64,000 nt of DNA from Saposhnikovia divaricata (taxonomy: Eukaryota > Streptophyta > Magnoliopsida > Apiales > Apiaceae): assembly GCA_036435485.1 (NCBI GenBank), contig CM071598.1, positions 197,077,148 to 197,141,147 on the forward strand. The letters are read 5' to 3'. The translations under genes were made by a program, and so were the position numbers. Positions 11,534 through 25,300 of the stretch are shown here, in pieces; the first letter of the stretch is position 1; each line of letters starts with the position of its first letter. The notes under the pieces were generated by a model. The model had not been told where the DNA came from. It did not search any database and saw only the letters and a program-made list of their open reading frames with translations.

Positions 11534-13925
11534 AATTTGGTGGATGAATAGTGATTTTGTAAGTTGGAAAACTTTTCACGCCACCCTATGTACGGGACGT
11601 GATATGGATGTTTCGAAGTCATATTAGTAATACGCGGAGGAAATAAGTGAATGCAGAAACGATCGGAATTCGGAAATTCCAAATTCTTTTTCGGTATAAT
11701 ATTTGACCGGACAGTGGATTAAATATTATTATAATCCAAGAATTGAGATATTAACTTTGAGGATTTGATATTTTGGGATGTTATTATATTTGATTTAAGA
11801 ATGAAGGTAGGAAACCACTGAGGAGTGGTTATGGCTACAATGTAATAATTGATATTTGGAAAGAATGAATGGAATTCGACTTTATTATTTCTATGTCTTG
11901 AAGAATGCTAAAGGGTAACAACATAGGTAAGAATAATCTATCTTCTAAGGGAATAAGATATGGCACTTTCAAGCAGGAGAATATTCTCATGTCATCCAGA
12001 TCGGTAACGATTAATCCAGTAGTTCCGTAAAAAGGATAAGGAACGATCGAAAGAGAATACGGACAATTGTACCACCCTAAGAGAACAAGTAAAGAATATA
12101 GAATGAATAGTGTTTTGGTGGGAGTATATAATAATATGAGACGACACTATATAGAAGCATTCGGGACGGATTTCCGAGTTCGTATTAGTGATCCAGGGGG
12201 AAAATAAGTGTATGTAAAAGCTGTCGGATTCTGAAAACCGCACTTTTATTTTCTCCGAGAGTTCCCTGGACACTGATAGCCTTAAGTATTTAACGAATGG
12301 ATTTAAGGAATATAAATTGGAAAGTTAGAATGAAAGATGGAGAATGAAAGTATTGATATTAAAAAGGATTCCCGGTAAACCCTAATTAGAAATCCGTGAA
12401 ATATTCCTACGAACGATCAATCGAAACGGGCAATAACCGGACACAGAAACAAGCAGAGGAAGCAAGAGTCTTGTGTAAGCTACTAGAATAAATATCTAGC
12501 AACCAAGTGGCTTAAAGTAACTAGCATACTTGGAGATGGAAGTAGTACTTAGATATCAAACCAATACTTAGCATGAAAACCATTCAAAATGCAACACATG
12601 TCTCTTGATTGCATCATGGATGACCAAGGCACTTTAATAAAGCTACTTTAGCAAGATATTATCCAAGGCAACACAATAATTCAAGGAAAAGATCAAGAAC
12701 AAGCAAGCAACTCTCTCCCCCTCCAAAACATTCCATTCGACTTCCTCCCTAAATTCCAAATCCAAAGTCCAAGCTTCCACCATTGTTTGATCTCCAAATT
12801 TTTATGGTAAGTCCTATAATTCATAAAAGTGATACCCTAGAAATCTTGGCTTCAAACTCCATGTTTTCCATTTTCAAATAAATCATCCAAGCCTAGGGTG
12901 AATAGTGATTTTAAGAAACTAACTTTGATTTCTTGTTTTGTTTGGATGATCCAAGCTTTGTTAAGGTAATCTAAGGACTAGACAAGGCTTACCAAGTGTT
13001 ATTCACTCTCCAAGGAAGGTAACAAGCTCCAAAAACCCTTGGTACCATTTTGAGATTTTATGAGTTTTATGGATGATTTAGTGTTAGTATGCTATGTTAT
13101 GCTTAGATCTATGTTATTAGTTGATTATGGTTGTTGTTTGGATTGTGATCCATGAGATGGTTGAGATGAGTTGTTGATAGACTAGTCATGATGATTATCA
13201 TGCATTTGTGTGGTTGGATTGATCTTTGTTAGATCGAGATAAAGTGTAAAGACTTTGGAAAACGCGTAAACATAGCCGTTATAATGCCCGATTTTACAAT
13301 ATCATGTTTTGTATGCCATTTTTCACAACAAGACCTTACTGACCAGAAACTTTTCTGCCATTTTAGGATAGCTTATGTTATAAGCTTCGTTTTGATATAA
13401 AGATCACGTGAAACGGACTTACGGTTTAGGAGTTACGGCCGGTTTACTAAAAGTATTTCGAAACCGTAACCGAGAATTCGTAACTGAATTTGAACCCTCG
13501 TAAATTATGTAAAGTCATGGCGAATCTTGGAAAATAAATACTAGAGGTAAAAAGGAAGGTGTGAAAGAAAACCGTATGTCAAAAGGATCATTTTTCGATT
13601 TATTAAAAATGTTCGAGTCGAGGTTAAACGCGAACGAACCCCTAAAAGACGACTCTTTTATAACTTCGGTAAAACACTTAGAAAACGGGCGATAAAACTC
13701 GGAGTATAGTATTGGTTCGTAACGATCGACTTTAGAACTCATATGACTTAAGTATGTCCCAAGTATAAGTACAATGACATGTCGTATTAACGAACGAATG
13801 TCGGGTCGGATCAGTGATAAAAGTAATCCACTAAAAGGGGTATAACGAGATAACTCGAGAACGTGTTTCGAATTAAGTATAACTTAACTTTTAATATGTT
13901 AAGTGATTAATCCCGAATGCCTTGG

Positions 13926-13935
13926 CTATTTATAG
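13926..13935 (+). promoter_or_regulatory. Putative TATA box of the inner 5' LTR
   Basis: CTATTTATAG lies in a GC-richer patch, with transcription expected to start about 30 bp downstream near 13960. The copy in the 3' LTR is at 20044-20053. This divides the LTR into a U3 of about 2.75 kb and an R-U5 of about 2.3 kb. The call rests on motif and position only. Confidence 0.4.
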
Positions 13936-14034
13936 ATCACCAAGATGAACCGGGACCCGCTACCACTACCCCTTACCGTACTCGACTACCAGGCAAGTTT
14001 CAATTCCCTTCTTTTAGGCTGTTGTTGTGATTGA

Positions 14035-14035
<1 letters not shown>

Positions 14036-14082
<47 letters not shown>
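14036..14082. repeat. (AT)n microsatellite in the inner 5' LTR
   Basis: About 22 AT dinucleotides. The equivalent place in the 3' LTR (20156-20168) has about six. It is the largest length difference between the two LTRs. Confidence 0.9.
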
Positions 14083-14085
<3 letters not shown>

Positions 14086-14289
14086 TGCTGATATACATAT
14101 GCCATTGCATGCATGCCTACTTTCAAGTTGAATTGATATACTTGTTCCCTGAATGTTATTGTTGGCTTATAAGCTAGATAGTTATATATCAGTTATAAGC
14201 CGGTTATTGTAAGACCCTCATAGAAGGGCGTATACATCTTATTAATCAAAAATAGACCGGGAGTCAATATTCCTTGATATATCGAGATT

Positions 14290-15000
14290 ACCTCGGAGGA
14301 AAATATTTAAGTAAATATTTTATATTATTTGGGCGACGAATATTATTTGAATATTCGTTCGAGACTAATTATTTTAACGATCCTTACTTCAAATAATTAT
14401 TTGAACAAATAATATTTCTCAATATTCATTCAGAGTCGAATTGATTATCGACTATTATTTCGAATATTCTTCTAAAGATGAGACTATTAAATGAATATTA
14501 TTTGGATATTCTTTTAGAATATTATTTTATTAAATAAATATTACTTTTGAATATTCATTTAATATATTAAATACTTGATGGATATTATTTTAATATTCAT
14601 CTGAAGCTTGATTTAATTATCGAATATTATCTCGAATATTCCTTAAGGCTTGGATTACTAAATGAATATTACTTGATATTCATTTAGGATATTATTCATT
14701 AAATGAATATTACTTTTGAATATTCATTTAAATTCCTAATTAATTATGAATATTACCTTAAATATTCTTTTCAGGTCTTATTAATTTATGAATATTGTTT
14801 TGAATATTCATTTAAATATTTATTTATTCAATAAATATTCTCCTGATATTTCTTTAGGGATTATTTTGAGAAATACTCTGATTAAAGATATTCTTTCATA
14901 TTCCCAAATATTCTTTAAATATTTTAACTCATTAAATATTCTCTGAATATTTATTCCATACTTAGAATAATCTCGATAAGATTTATCTTCTTCGATTATT
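14290..15000. repeat. Cluster of GAATATTC palindromes in the inner 5' LTR
   Basis: Dozens of AATATT cores alternate with ATTTAAAT and CATTTA, for example AATGAATATTACTTTTGAAT. Neighbouring blocks are inverted copies of one another, so this stretch can fold into many small hairpins. The 3' LTR copy lies at about 20377-21085. Confidence 0.75.
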
Positions 15001-16304
15001 ACAGAAAATATCTCGGAGTCATATTATTATTAATCTTATATCAAGAAAGGTTCTCAGACATCATTCTTCTTTGAGTCTATCTCCTTAATAATAAGGGAAC
15101 CTTACTTGGAAAATGTTATTTATCTTGTCGACTTCCCGGTCATAAAGTATTCCCTTCACCCGCAACTCGGGTGCTGTTGACTTATTAAGTCGTTGCTTAC
15201 CTTCTCATCTTTCGAGGGGTAAGATTACTGGAACAAGTTGATATCCGTTACCAAGTAATAGCTTGGGAGTTATTGGTAAATTTTCCTTTCCAACAAGATA
15301 CGACTACTTTGTGGAGTCTTATCAACAAGTATTATACTTGGGGAAAGGGGGACGAACGTTACATTCAGAATCATGAATTCTATTTGAACTAGGAGTCGTG
15401 TAAGAGGCCGAGTAGCGCCGGTCCATCCCCTTTGGCCCAACCGTTGGCCGGGGAGAGCTAGTAAGGCGGTATACAAGTAAAGCCGTCAGTTCTTCCTTCT
15501 ACCGGTAGTAAATCTAAATTGAGCTGTACGATCTCGACTGATCATCAAGTTGGAACAGCGGGCGCGGTGAATACTCCATCATTGGTTCATCATCCAAATT
15601 TATTTATTTCCTGCAACATGATTACTGTTGGCAGAGTTGGAAAAGGGTCATAACTGGAATTGCAACCTTTTCTTGCAAGTTCCTCTTCTTAATAACAATA
15701 AGAATATCTCGCTTACTTTGATGTAGCAGATATTTCTACAAACAAATACTTCAAGTTACCTTGTAACTTCATCGTTCATATTATACTGGCATCATTTCCG
15801 TAAATGCATGGCATATGGTTTGAAAGATACTTTTGAACTGTTATACCTTATCATTCAGTTATATATTATTGTTGGTGGGCTATTGCTCACCCTTGCTTTA
15901 TTATTATATCACAACAACAGCTAGACCAGATGACTCGCACAAGGCGCACTCGACGCGGGCGAGGACGATGAGACTACCAGAGCTGAAGAAGAAGCTATTG
16001 GTAGGGTATATTTATTCTTTCAGTACCAAGAATATGGTCTAGTATGACTTATGTAAATGGATGGCAAAGAGTATGTATTTATATTGAAATTCTTTTGGAT
16101 TGTAAGAACTCATAATGTGATTAATAAAAATTTGATTGTTACTCTGATTTCATCTCTGGGACTATAACGGGTGTGTTTTATATTGTTGTGTTGGGTTATA
16201 GAGACGTAATTTATTTTATGTTAAGAAAAGTTCAATTGTTGTGGACAGAATTGGAAACCGTAACCACCGGATCCCGGACCCCGGATCTGGGGGTGTTACA
16301 GAAG

Positions 16305-16316
16305 TGGTATCAGAGC
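16305..16316 (+). promoter_or_regulatory. Primer-binding site (initiator-Met tRNA), inner element
   Basis: TGGTATCAGAGC complements the 3' end of plant initiator methionine tRNA. It sits four bases after the LTR, the usual arrangement in plant LTR retrotransposons. Confidence 0.92.
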
Positions 16317-17302
16317 AACTATGGAAAAGGCTGGGAAAAGAAAAGGCTGGGAAAGCAACTATGGAATGAGAAGCAAGGAATGTTATGAATGGGTTTTCTA
16401 ATGAATTCTCAGGATGACAACCTGATAGTATCAATATTATAGTTATGAAAAAGCTAGTAACATGATATGGGATGTCAGTAATAATGATGTCAAGTGAGAA
16501 ATCTAAGATTTAACCTGAAAGGTTGAAGGATTTCCCGAATGTGAGTATCGCTAAGATTGAACAAGAGTATTTGTCCATAGAATAATGGACAAAGCAGCAA
16601 GATATGTTGACACGTGAGATTGCGATCAAATAGTATTAGATATCATTATGATTAATTTCTTCTTTGATAAACCTCTATAGTTCAGAGGTAAATTCTGAGT
16701 ATGATATTCTACAATCATGAAAGCTTTCTATAATCCTTTAGAACTCTTTTCTCTTCTTCTCTCTTATTCATCTTCTTCATGAATTGAGAAGAACAACCCT
16801 TTTAGGAGGGGAGGTACTGCTACGTGACTATCTGTCTATGTGATAGAAGTCTAAGTGGAATGCCATTACTTGTTTAATTGCTTGTCAAGTACTAAAGGCT
16901 GGCCCCCTTCTGTACTAACTATGCAATATAACAAATGTTCAATTGATCATAGTGATCTCTCAATCAATCTTTCCACTTCTCTATATTGATCGAGATTGTG
17001 AAGATTAAAGCAATCAGGAAATGCACAGTACGAGGGAGGTTACCTCCGAATTCGTAGGGTGATAGTGATACCAATGTTACTGCATGTATCAATAAGGATA
17101 AGACTGAGTAAGAGTATAACCCGGATAGTGAGTTGTACGAAAAGTAGCAACGTTGATGGAAAAAAAGATACAGTATGGATAGTAGCACTAGAAGATGTGC
17201 TGAGGAAGGGTAGAACGACTAAGAATTGACCGGGAAGCTAAAAAGGGAACGACAGGCAAACGACTCTTTGCTTCCTACCTGATTCCGGGACGGAATCCTT
17301 TT

Positions 17303-17315
17303 AAGGAGGGGAGAC
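17303..17315 (+). promoter_or_regulatory. Polypurine tract, inner element
   Basis: AAGGAGGGGAGAC directly precedes the 3' LTR. It is preceded by GATTCCGGGACGGAATCC, an imperfect inverted repeat shared with the outer element. Confidence 0.88.
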
Positions 17316-20300
17316 TGTAAGAACCCCAAATTTTGGATATAATTAAAACTTTTTATTAAGTAAGGATAAAACGAGGAACAATGATTCCGACAACAAGGTC
17401 ACCAGCTCTAATGAATGGTGGTTTCAAAGAACAATGATTGTAATGAATGGATATTGCTTTGGACAATGATCCTGATGCATTGGTATATTGTCAAAATAGA
17501 GTAATTCAATGGTTGAGGACCTAGATAAGAATAATCTACCATCCAGGAAGGAGCTAATGGATCCTTGAAGGGAAATGAGTACGTGCATAGTGTTTCCCGT
17601 ACGTGCATAGTGTTTCCCGTACGTGCATAGTCTTTCCTGTACGTGCATAGTAATTTGGTGGATGAATAGTGATTTTGTAAGTTGGAAAACTTTTCACGCC
17701 ACCCTATGTACGGGACGTGATATGGATGTTTCGAAGTCATATTAGTAATACGCGGAGGAAATAAGTGAATGCAGAGACGATCGGAATTCAGAAATTCCAA
17801 ATTCTTTTTCGGTATAATATTTGACCGGACAGTGGATTAAATATTATTATAATCCAAGAATTGAGATATTAACTTTGAGGATTTGATATTTTGGGATGTT
17901 ATTATATTTGATTTAAGAATGAAGGTAGGAAACCACTGAGGAGTGGTTATGGCTACAATGTAATAATTGATATTTGGAAAGAATGAATGGAATTCGACTT
18001 TATTATTTCTATGTCTTGAAGAATGCTAAAGGGTAACAACATAGGTAAGAATAATCTATCTTCTAAGGGAATAAGATATGGCACTTTCAAGCAGGAGAAT
18101 ATTCTCATGTCATCCAGATCGGTAACGATTAATCCAGTAGTTCCGTAAAAAGGATAAGGAACGATCGAAAGAGAATACGGACAATTGTACCACCCTAAGA
18201 GAACAAGTAAAGAATACAGAATGAATAGTGTTTTGGTGGGAGTATATAATAATATGAGACGACACTATATAGAAGCATTCGGGACGGATTTCCGAGTTCG
18301 TATTAGTGATCCAGGGGGAAAATAAGTGTATGTAAAAGCTGTCGGATTCTGAAAACCGCACTTTTATTTTCTCCGAGAGTTCCCTGGACACTGATAGCCT
18401 TAAGTATTTAACGAATGGATTTAAGGAATATAAATTGGAAAGTTAGAATGAAAGATGGAGAATGAAAGTATTGATATTAAAAAGGATTCCCGGTAAACCC
18501 TAATTAGAAATCCGTGAAATATTCCTACGAACGATCAATCGAAACGGGCAATAACCGGACACAGAAACAAGCAGAGGAAGCAAGAGTCTTTTGTAAGCTA
18601 CTAGAATAAATTTCTAGCAACCAAGTGGCTTAAAGTAACTAGCATACTTGGAGATGGAAGTAGTACTTAGATATCAAACCAATACTTAGCATGAAAACCA
18701 TTCAAAATGCAACACATGTCTCTTGATTGCATCATGGATGACCAAGGCACTTTAATAAAGCTACTTTAGCAAGATATTATCCAAGGCAACACAATAATAC
18801 AAGGAAAAGATCAAGAACAAGCAAGCAACTCTCTCCCCCTCCAAAACATTCCATTCGACTTCCTCCCTAAATTCCAAATCCAAAGTCCAAGCTTCCACCA
18901 TTGTTTGATCTCCAAATTTTTATGGTAAGTCCTATAATTCATAAAAGTGATACCCTAGAAATCTTGGCTTCAAACTCCATGTTTTCCATTTTCAAATAAA
19001 TCATCCAAGCCTAGGGTGAATAGTGATTTTAAGAAACTAACTTTGATTTCTTGTTTTGTTTGGATGATCCAAGCTTTGTTAAGGTAATCTAAGGACTAGA
19101 CAAGGCTTACCAAGTGTTATTCACTCTCCAAGGAAGGTAACAAGCTCCAAAAACCCTTGGTACCATTTTGAGATTTTATGAGTTTTATGGATGATTTAGT
19201 GTTAGTATGCTATGTTATGCTTAGATCTATGTTATTAGTTGATTATGGTTGTTGTTTGGATTGTGATCCATGAGATGGTTGAGATGAGTTGTTGATAGAC
19301 TAGTCATGATGATTATCATGCGTTTGTGTGGTTGGATTGATCTTTGTTAGATCGAGATAAAGTGTAAAAACTTTGGAAAACGCGTAAACATAGCCGTTAT
19401 AATGCCCGATTTTACAATATCATGTTTTGTATGCCATTTTTCACAACAAGACCCTACTGACCAGAAACTTTTCTGCCATTTTAGGATAGCTTATGTTATA
19501 AGCTTCGTTTTGATATAAAGATCACGTGAAACGGACTTACGGTTTAGGAGTTACGGCCGGTTTACTAAAAGTATTTCGAAACCGTAACCGAGAATTCGTA
19601 ACTGAATTTGAACCCTCGTAAATTATGTAAAGTCATGGCGAATCTTGGAAAATAAATACTAGAGGTAAAAAGGAAGGTGTGAAAGAAAACCGTATGTCAA
19701 AAGGATCATTTTTCGATTTATTAAAAATGTTCGAGTCGAGGTTAAACGCGAACGAACCCCTAAAAGACGACTCTTTTATAACTTCGGTAAAACACTTAGA
19801 AAACGGGCGATAAAACTCGGAGTATAGTATTGGTTCGTAACGATCGACTTTAGAACTCATATGACTTAAGTATGTCCCAAGTATAAGTACAATGACATGT
19901 CGTATTAACGAACGAATGTCGGGTCGGATCAGTGATAAAAGTAATCCACTAAAAGGGGTATAACGAGATAACTCGAGAACGTGTTTCGAATTAAGTATAA
20001 CTTAACTTTTAATATGTTAAGTGATTAATCCCGAATGCCTTGGCTATTTATAGATCACCAAGATGAACCGGGACCCGCTACCACTACCCCTTACCGTACT
20101 CGACTACCAGGCAAGTTTCAATTCCCTTCTTTTAGGCTGTTGTTGTGATTGAATAAATATATATATATGATTGCTGATATACATATGCCATTGCATGCAT
20201 GCCTACTTTCAAGTTGAATTGATATACTTGTTCCCTGAATGTTATTGTTGGCTTATAAGCTAGATAGTTATATATCAGTTATAAGCCGGTTATTGTAAGA

Positions 20301-22387
20301 CCCTCATAGAAGGGCGTATACATCTTATTAATCAAAAATAGACCGGGAGTCAATATTCCTTGATATATCGAGATTACCTCGGAGGAAAATATTTAAGTAA
20401 ATATTTTATATTATTTGGGCGACGAATATTATTTGAATATTCGTTCGAGACTAATTATTTTAACGATCCTTACTTCAAATAATTATTTGAACAAATAATA
20501 TTTCTCAATATTCATTCAGAGTCGAATTGATTATCGACTATTATTTCGAATATTCTTCTAAAGATGAGACTATTAAATGAATATTATTTGGATATTCTTT
20601 TAGAATATTATTTTATTAAATAAATATTACTTTTGAATATTCATTTAAGATATTAAATACTTGATGGATATTATTTTAATATTCATCTGAAGCTTGATTT
20701 AATTATCGAATATTATCTCGAATATTCCTTAAGGCTTGGATTACTAAATGAATATTACTTGATATTCATTTAGGATATTATTCATTAAATGAATATTACT
20801 TTTGAATATTCATTTAAATTCCTAATTAATTATGAATATTACCTTAAATATTCTTTTCAGGTCTTATTAATTAATGAATATTGTTTTGAATATTCATTTA
20901 AATATTTATTTATTCAATAAATATTCTCCTGATATTTCTTCAGGGATTATTTTGAGAAATACTCTGATTAAAGATATTCTTTTATATTCCCAAATATTCT
21001 TTAAATATTTTAACTCATTAAATATTCTCTGAATATTTATTCCATACTTAGAATAATCTCGATAAGATTTATCTTCTTCGATTATTACAGAAAATATCTC
21101 GGAGTCATATTATTATTAATCTTATATCAAGAAAGGTTCTCAGACATCATTCTTCTTTGATTCTATCTCCTTAATAATAAGGGAACCTTACTTGGAAAAT
21201 GTTATTTATCTTGTCGACTTCCCGGTCATAAAGTATTCCCTTCACCCGCAACTCGGGTGCTGTTGACTTATTAAGTCGTTGCTTACCTTCTCATCTTTCG
21301 AGGGGTAAGATTACTGGAACAAGTTGATATCCGTTACCAAGTAATAGCTTGGGAGTTATTGGTAAATTTTCCTTTCCAACAAGATACGACTACTTTGTGG
21401 AGTCTTATCAACAAGTATTATACTTGGGGAAAGGGGGACGAACGTTACATTCAGAATCATGAATTCTATTTGAACTAGGAGTCGTGTAAGAGGCCGAGTA
21501 GCGCCGGTCCATCCCCTTTGGCCCAACCGTTGGCCGGGGAGAGCTAGTAAGGCGGTATACAAGTAAAGCCGTCAGTTCTTCCTTCTACCGGTAGTAAATC
21601 TAAATTGAGCTGTACGATCTCGACTGATCATCAAGATTGGAACAGCGGGCGCGGTGAATACTCCATCATTGGTTCATCATCCAAATTTATTTATTTCCTG
21701 TAACATGATTACTGTTGGCAGAGTTGGAAAAGGGTCATAACTGGAATTGCAACCTTTTCTTGCAAGTTCCTCTTCTTAATAACAATAAGAATATCTCGCT
21801 TACTTTGATGTAGCAGATATTTCTACAAACAAATACTTCAAGTTACCTTGTAACTTCATCGTTCATATTATACTGGCATCATTTCCGTAAATGCATGGCA
21901 TATGGTTTGAAAGATACTTTTGAACTGTTATACCTTATCATTCAGTTATATATTATTGTTGGTGGGCTATTGCTCACCCTTGCTTTATTATTATATCACA
22001 ACAACAGCTAGACCAGATGACTCGCACAAGGCGCACTCGACGCGGGCGAGGACGATGAGACTACCAGAGCTGAAGAAGAAGCTATTGGTAGGGTATATTT
22101 ATTCTTTCAGTACCAAGAATATGATCTAGTATGACTTATGTAAATGGATGGCAAAGAGTATGTATTTATATTGAAATTCTTTTGGATTGTAAGAACTCAT
22201 AATGTGATTAATAAAAATTTGATTGTTACTCTGATTTCATCTCTGGGACTATAACGGGTGTGTTTTATATTGTTGTGTTGGGTTATAGAGACGTAATTTA
22301 TTTTATGTTAAGGAAAGTTCAATTGTTGTGGACAGAATTGGAAACCGTAACCACCGGATCCCGGACCCCGGATCTGGGGGTGTTACA
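17316..22387 (+). repeat. 3' LTR of the inner element
   Basis: 5072 bp, TGTAAGAACC to GTGTTACA, with the same internal landmarks as the 5' copy: 20-mers at 17579, TATA-like box at 20044, short (AT)n at 20156. Its end joins TTACC and the remainder of the outer LTR. Confidence 0.92.
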
Positions 22388-22392
22388 TTACC

Positions 22393-25300
22393 TGAGAATC
22401 CTCAAAAATAAAAATCACCACTTTAACAAAACATTATTCCTTGTAATTGTCCAAAATTAAAATATAACCTCTGTGACCCAAACAATCCAAGACCTTTTAG
22501 GTTATAGTGCTAGAAACAAGAATCCAAGTTCCATAAAATAGCAACTTTCTGCTTTACCACATTCTCTTAGATCAAAATTAAAATTACTGGTATGACTTCA
22601 ATAAAGAGTATACCAGGTTAACTAATCTAATAAATAATAGTAACTATCAGAGTTAAACTAAATAAATTAGATCTTACTCTGGATCAAGACATCACGCGTC
22701 AAGTCATCTTCAAGGTATCGTCTGCTTCTTCTCTTTTCGAACTGTGCGAATATATCTCGCCAAACTACCTTACTGAAAAGTTAGGGTTTCGAAACAAACA
22801 AGTATGAGCGGAAGAAATGCTCAGCAAGTGTGTAGTAAAATAGGAATAAAAATAAATCATTGTTAATGAAAACAGATATCATCTATCAAAAAATAAAAAA
22901 ATCACAAGGGAAGTATTTTGAATCAAAAATCTATCAACACGGAATGGATTAAAATAAAGTATAAAATGGGTATTCAGACATGATAGGTTCAGTGCTCTAC
23001 TAGTGGGATCCCGACTACCTAAACACTTGGATTAGCGGTACTCCTAACAAGGAAGCATCATTAAGGAATAATAGTCTCAAAGGTTATCGACAAGGTCGAT
23101 ACATTAAATGGGGTATAAATTGAATAAACAAGGATAACAATAAATGTCGACAAGATCGACAATAAATGGAATAATACCATAATAAGCATATTTAAAATAA
23201 TCTCACTTGAACAAAAAGTGAAGGGAAAACACTTGCCTCGAATTCTCAGCTATCATGAAACGTCACAGTAATACTGCTTTCATCTTTATCTTACGGCATC
23301 ACAGTCTCCTATTTTGATCATTATTTGGTTCAACGCTCTCGCGGTTGCCACGAGTCTAATCCGCCGATATCGAGCTCGCGCGTCAATTCCAATATCAAAC
23401 ATAAGACAATACTTTAGTCTCTAGACGACAATTCTAATATTTTTTATAAATGCTTATAAACTCAACTTGAACGTATTAACCATACTCACCAATTTCTCTG
23501 TTGGAAGAAGATAATCGAAGACGTCCCCTCTGAACATATATGTTTTCCCGTTGGAAAACGTCTCACAGTGAATCCAACAACCACAACCAATACTTCATCC
23601 ATCTTCATCCTTCCTCATTTAACCCTCACTTATATCCGCCGACAATCCTGAGTCAAACTTTCCACTAAATCCCCGGATAAATAAATCTTCTCAGAACTCA
23701 GGAATCCAATCTATATAATATTTTAATATCCGTAAATCCTACTTAAAAACGAAAAAAGGGTTACCGAATATAACGACAATTCTCCATTTAAAAGATCTTT
23801 AAATATTTCTAAGTATTCGCTAACAAATAAATTATTCAAATAGCACTTCTACTTTAAATTGGCTCTTAAGAATTCTCTACAATTTTCTAAATTTAACTAG
23901 TTTAATAATATTAATTTCCATTTATACTCAAAATAATTCCACAATCCATTTTTATCCAATTTAAATCCATAATTATTATTCTCACTTTTAACCAGAAATA
24001 ATTTATCAAAATAATTTTACTTTTAATTATCCTCACAATTCTAATTTATTTTACTCATCTTTAATATTAATCCGATTTTAGCCTCTAAAATAATTGGCTC
24101 ATACAAATCTCAAAAATTCACATAAAAGCTCTATTTTAATATAAATCCATTTTAGGGCTATAATATTATTATAAATTCCTATTTATTCTTAAAAACAAAG
24201 AATCCATTTCTATTGGAACAAGGGTATAAATCTCTATTTTATTCAAGGAATAAAATAATCCAAGAATTCATTTTAATCTTGTAAATAATTTAATAATAAT
24301 TCCGATTTTAGTCTCTAAAATAATCTGATTCGATCCGGTTAATTAAAATAGTCCGGAAATATTAAATAACAGTCTTCCAAAATAAAACCGTATTTATCTC
24401 TATTTATTCATAATTATTCCCTCTTTGATCAACGAATTATTAAATCTCTAAATCATGTCCAAATAATCTCAGAATATTCCTATTTCACTAATTAATTAAT
24501 TGAACCATTTTTTTAATTAAACTATTAATTTTCTCCCAATTTTAAATGATACTCCAATTTTAATGAAACACATCTGAACCTCTTTTATTTATTTTATACA
24601 AATCCCGAATAAAACACTCAACCATTCGTTTTATCGTTACGTTAATATTTTATTATTATTCTAGTTATTATTCATTTTAAATGGCAACAGCAGCACGTGG
24701 GCCCACTGTCACCACCACCGCCGTCCGCCTCCCCCGAAAATCTCTCCCTCCCGACTGTCTTTCTCTGCCATTTCTCTCTCTCTCTCTCGATCGATCGATC
24801 TCTCTTTCCATCTCTTTCGCAACTATCTCTCTCCTCAATCTCTCTGCTATCTCCCTCTTCCTCCTTCACATCTCTCTCTCGCCATACTCTATCTCTATCT
24901 CTCTGTTCTCTTCCCCCTCTCTGTCTCCCTTCGTTCTCTCCGTATCCAGTAACCACCACCCCTTTCTCCGATTTCCGGCAATAAAAACAACAACAGTACA
25001 TCCCTTATCCCTCTATACTCCGATCTCCTCTCTCCCTTGCTCGCACCCTCTCCTCTCTGCACTCTCCGGTTACATCTTTAACCGCCACCACCACCACCAC
25101 TAATCGGTGGTGGCTGCCTTGCCCCAATTCCCGATTACAACACACAACAGCCTCCCTTTCAACACCAATTCAACCACCAATCGGAACATCAACACAGCAA
25201 CAATTACATCGCAAATAATCTTAATATTCATACACTAATCAAACATTCAAACCACAAAAATGAAACAAGGAATTAAGCTTTGTTTTAAGAAGAAGAAGAG

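Larger units (their letters stand above)
11198..16300 (+). repeat. 5' LTR of the inner element
   Basis: A 5103-bp LTR. It contains four tandem copies of a 20-bp unit (from 11461), a TATA-like box at 13926, an (AT)n tract at about 14038-14081 and a 700-bp AT-rich zone of GAATATTC palindromes (about 14290-15000). ORFs up to 130 codons appear in both LTR copies but show no codon structure or family motif, so none is called. Confidence 0.92.
16301..17315 (+). other. Non-coding interior of the inner element
   Basis: 1015 bp between the LTRs. It starts with a 4-bp spacer and the primer site and ends with the polypurine tract. Stops are frequent in all frames and no gag, protease or polymerase motif was recognised. 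It may hold a packaging signal, which cannot be located by eye. Confidence 0.85.
11198..22387 (+). mobile_element. Inner non-autonomous LTR retrotransposon with 5.1-kb LTRs (LARD-like)
   Basis: The LTRs are 11198-16300 and 17316-22387 (about 5.1 kb each, TGTAAGAACC...GTGTTACA) and enclose only 1015 bp. The 5-bp duplication TTACC lies at 11193-11197 and 22388-22392. The primer site TGGTATCAGAGC follows the left LTR, and the polypurine tract AAGGAGGGGAGAC precedes the right LTR. No gag or pol ORF exists, so mobility must depend on a partner. By eye the LTRs differ by about 19 substitutions, a 1-bp indel and an (AT)n length change. That makes it slightly younger than the outer element, as nesting requires. 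Confidence 0.92.

Noticed and set aside
11461..11541. CRISPR-like appearance of the 20-bp repeats
   Set aside because: The copies are directly adjacent without spacers and lie in a plant LTR.
11290..11682. 130-codon ORF in the inner LTR (repeated at 17408-17800)
   Set aside because: It spans the 20-bp tandem repeats and is on the strand opposite to the element. No family motif is present; identity of the copies only reflects the LTR pair.
24681..25103. Overlapping ORFs of 95-140 codons on both strands in the CT-rich tract (also at 31624-32161)
   Set aside because: They come from low-complexity CT/GA sequence that lacks stops. The frames differ between the two LTR copies after small indels, and the products are Ser/Leu or Arg/Glu strings.
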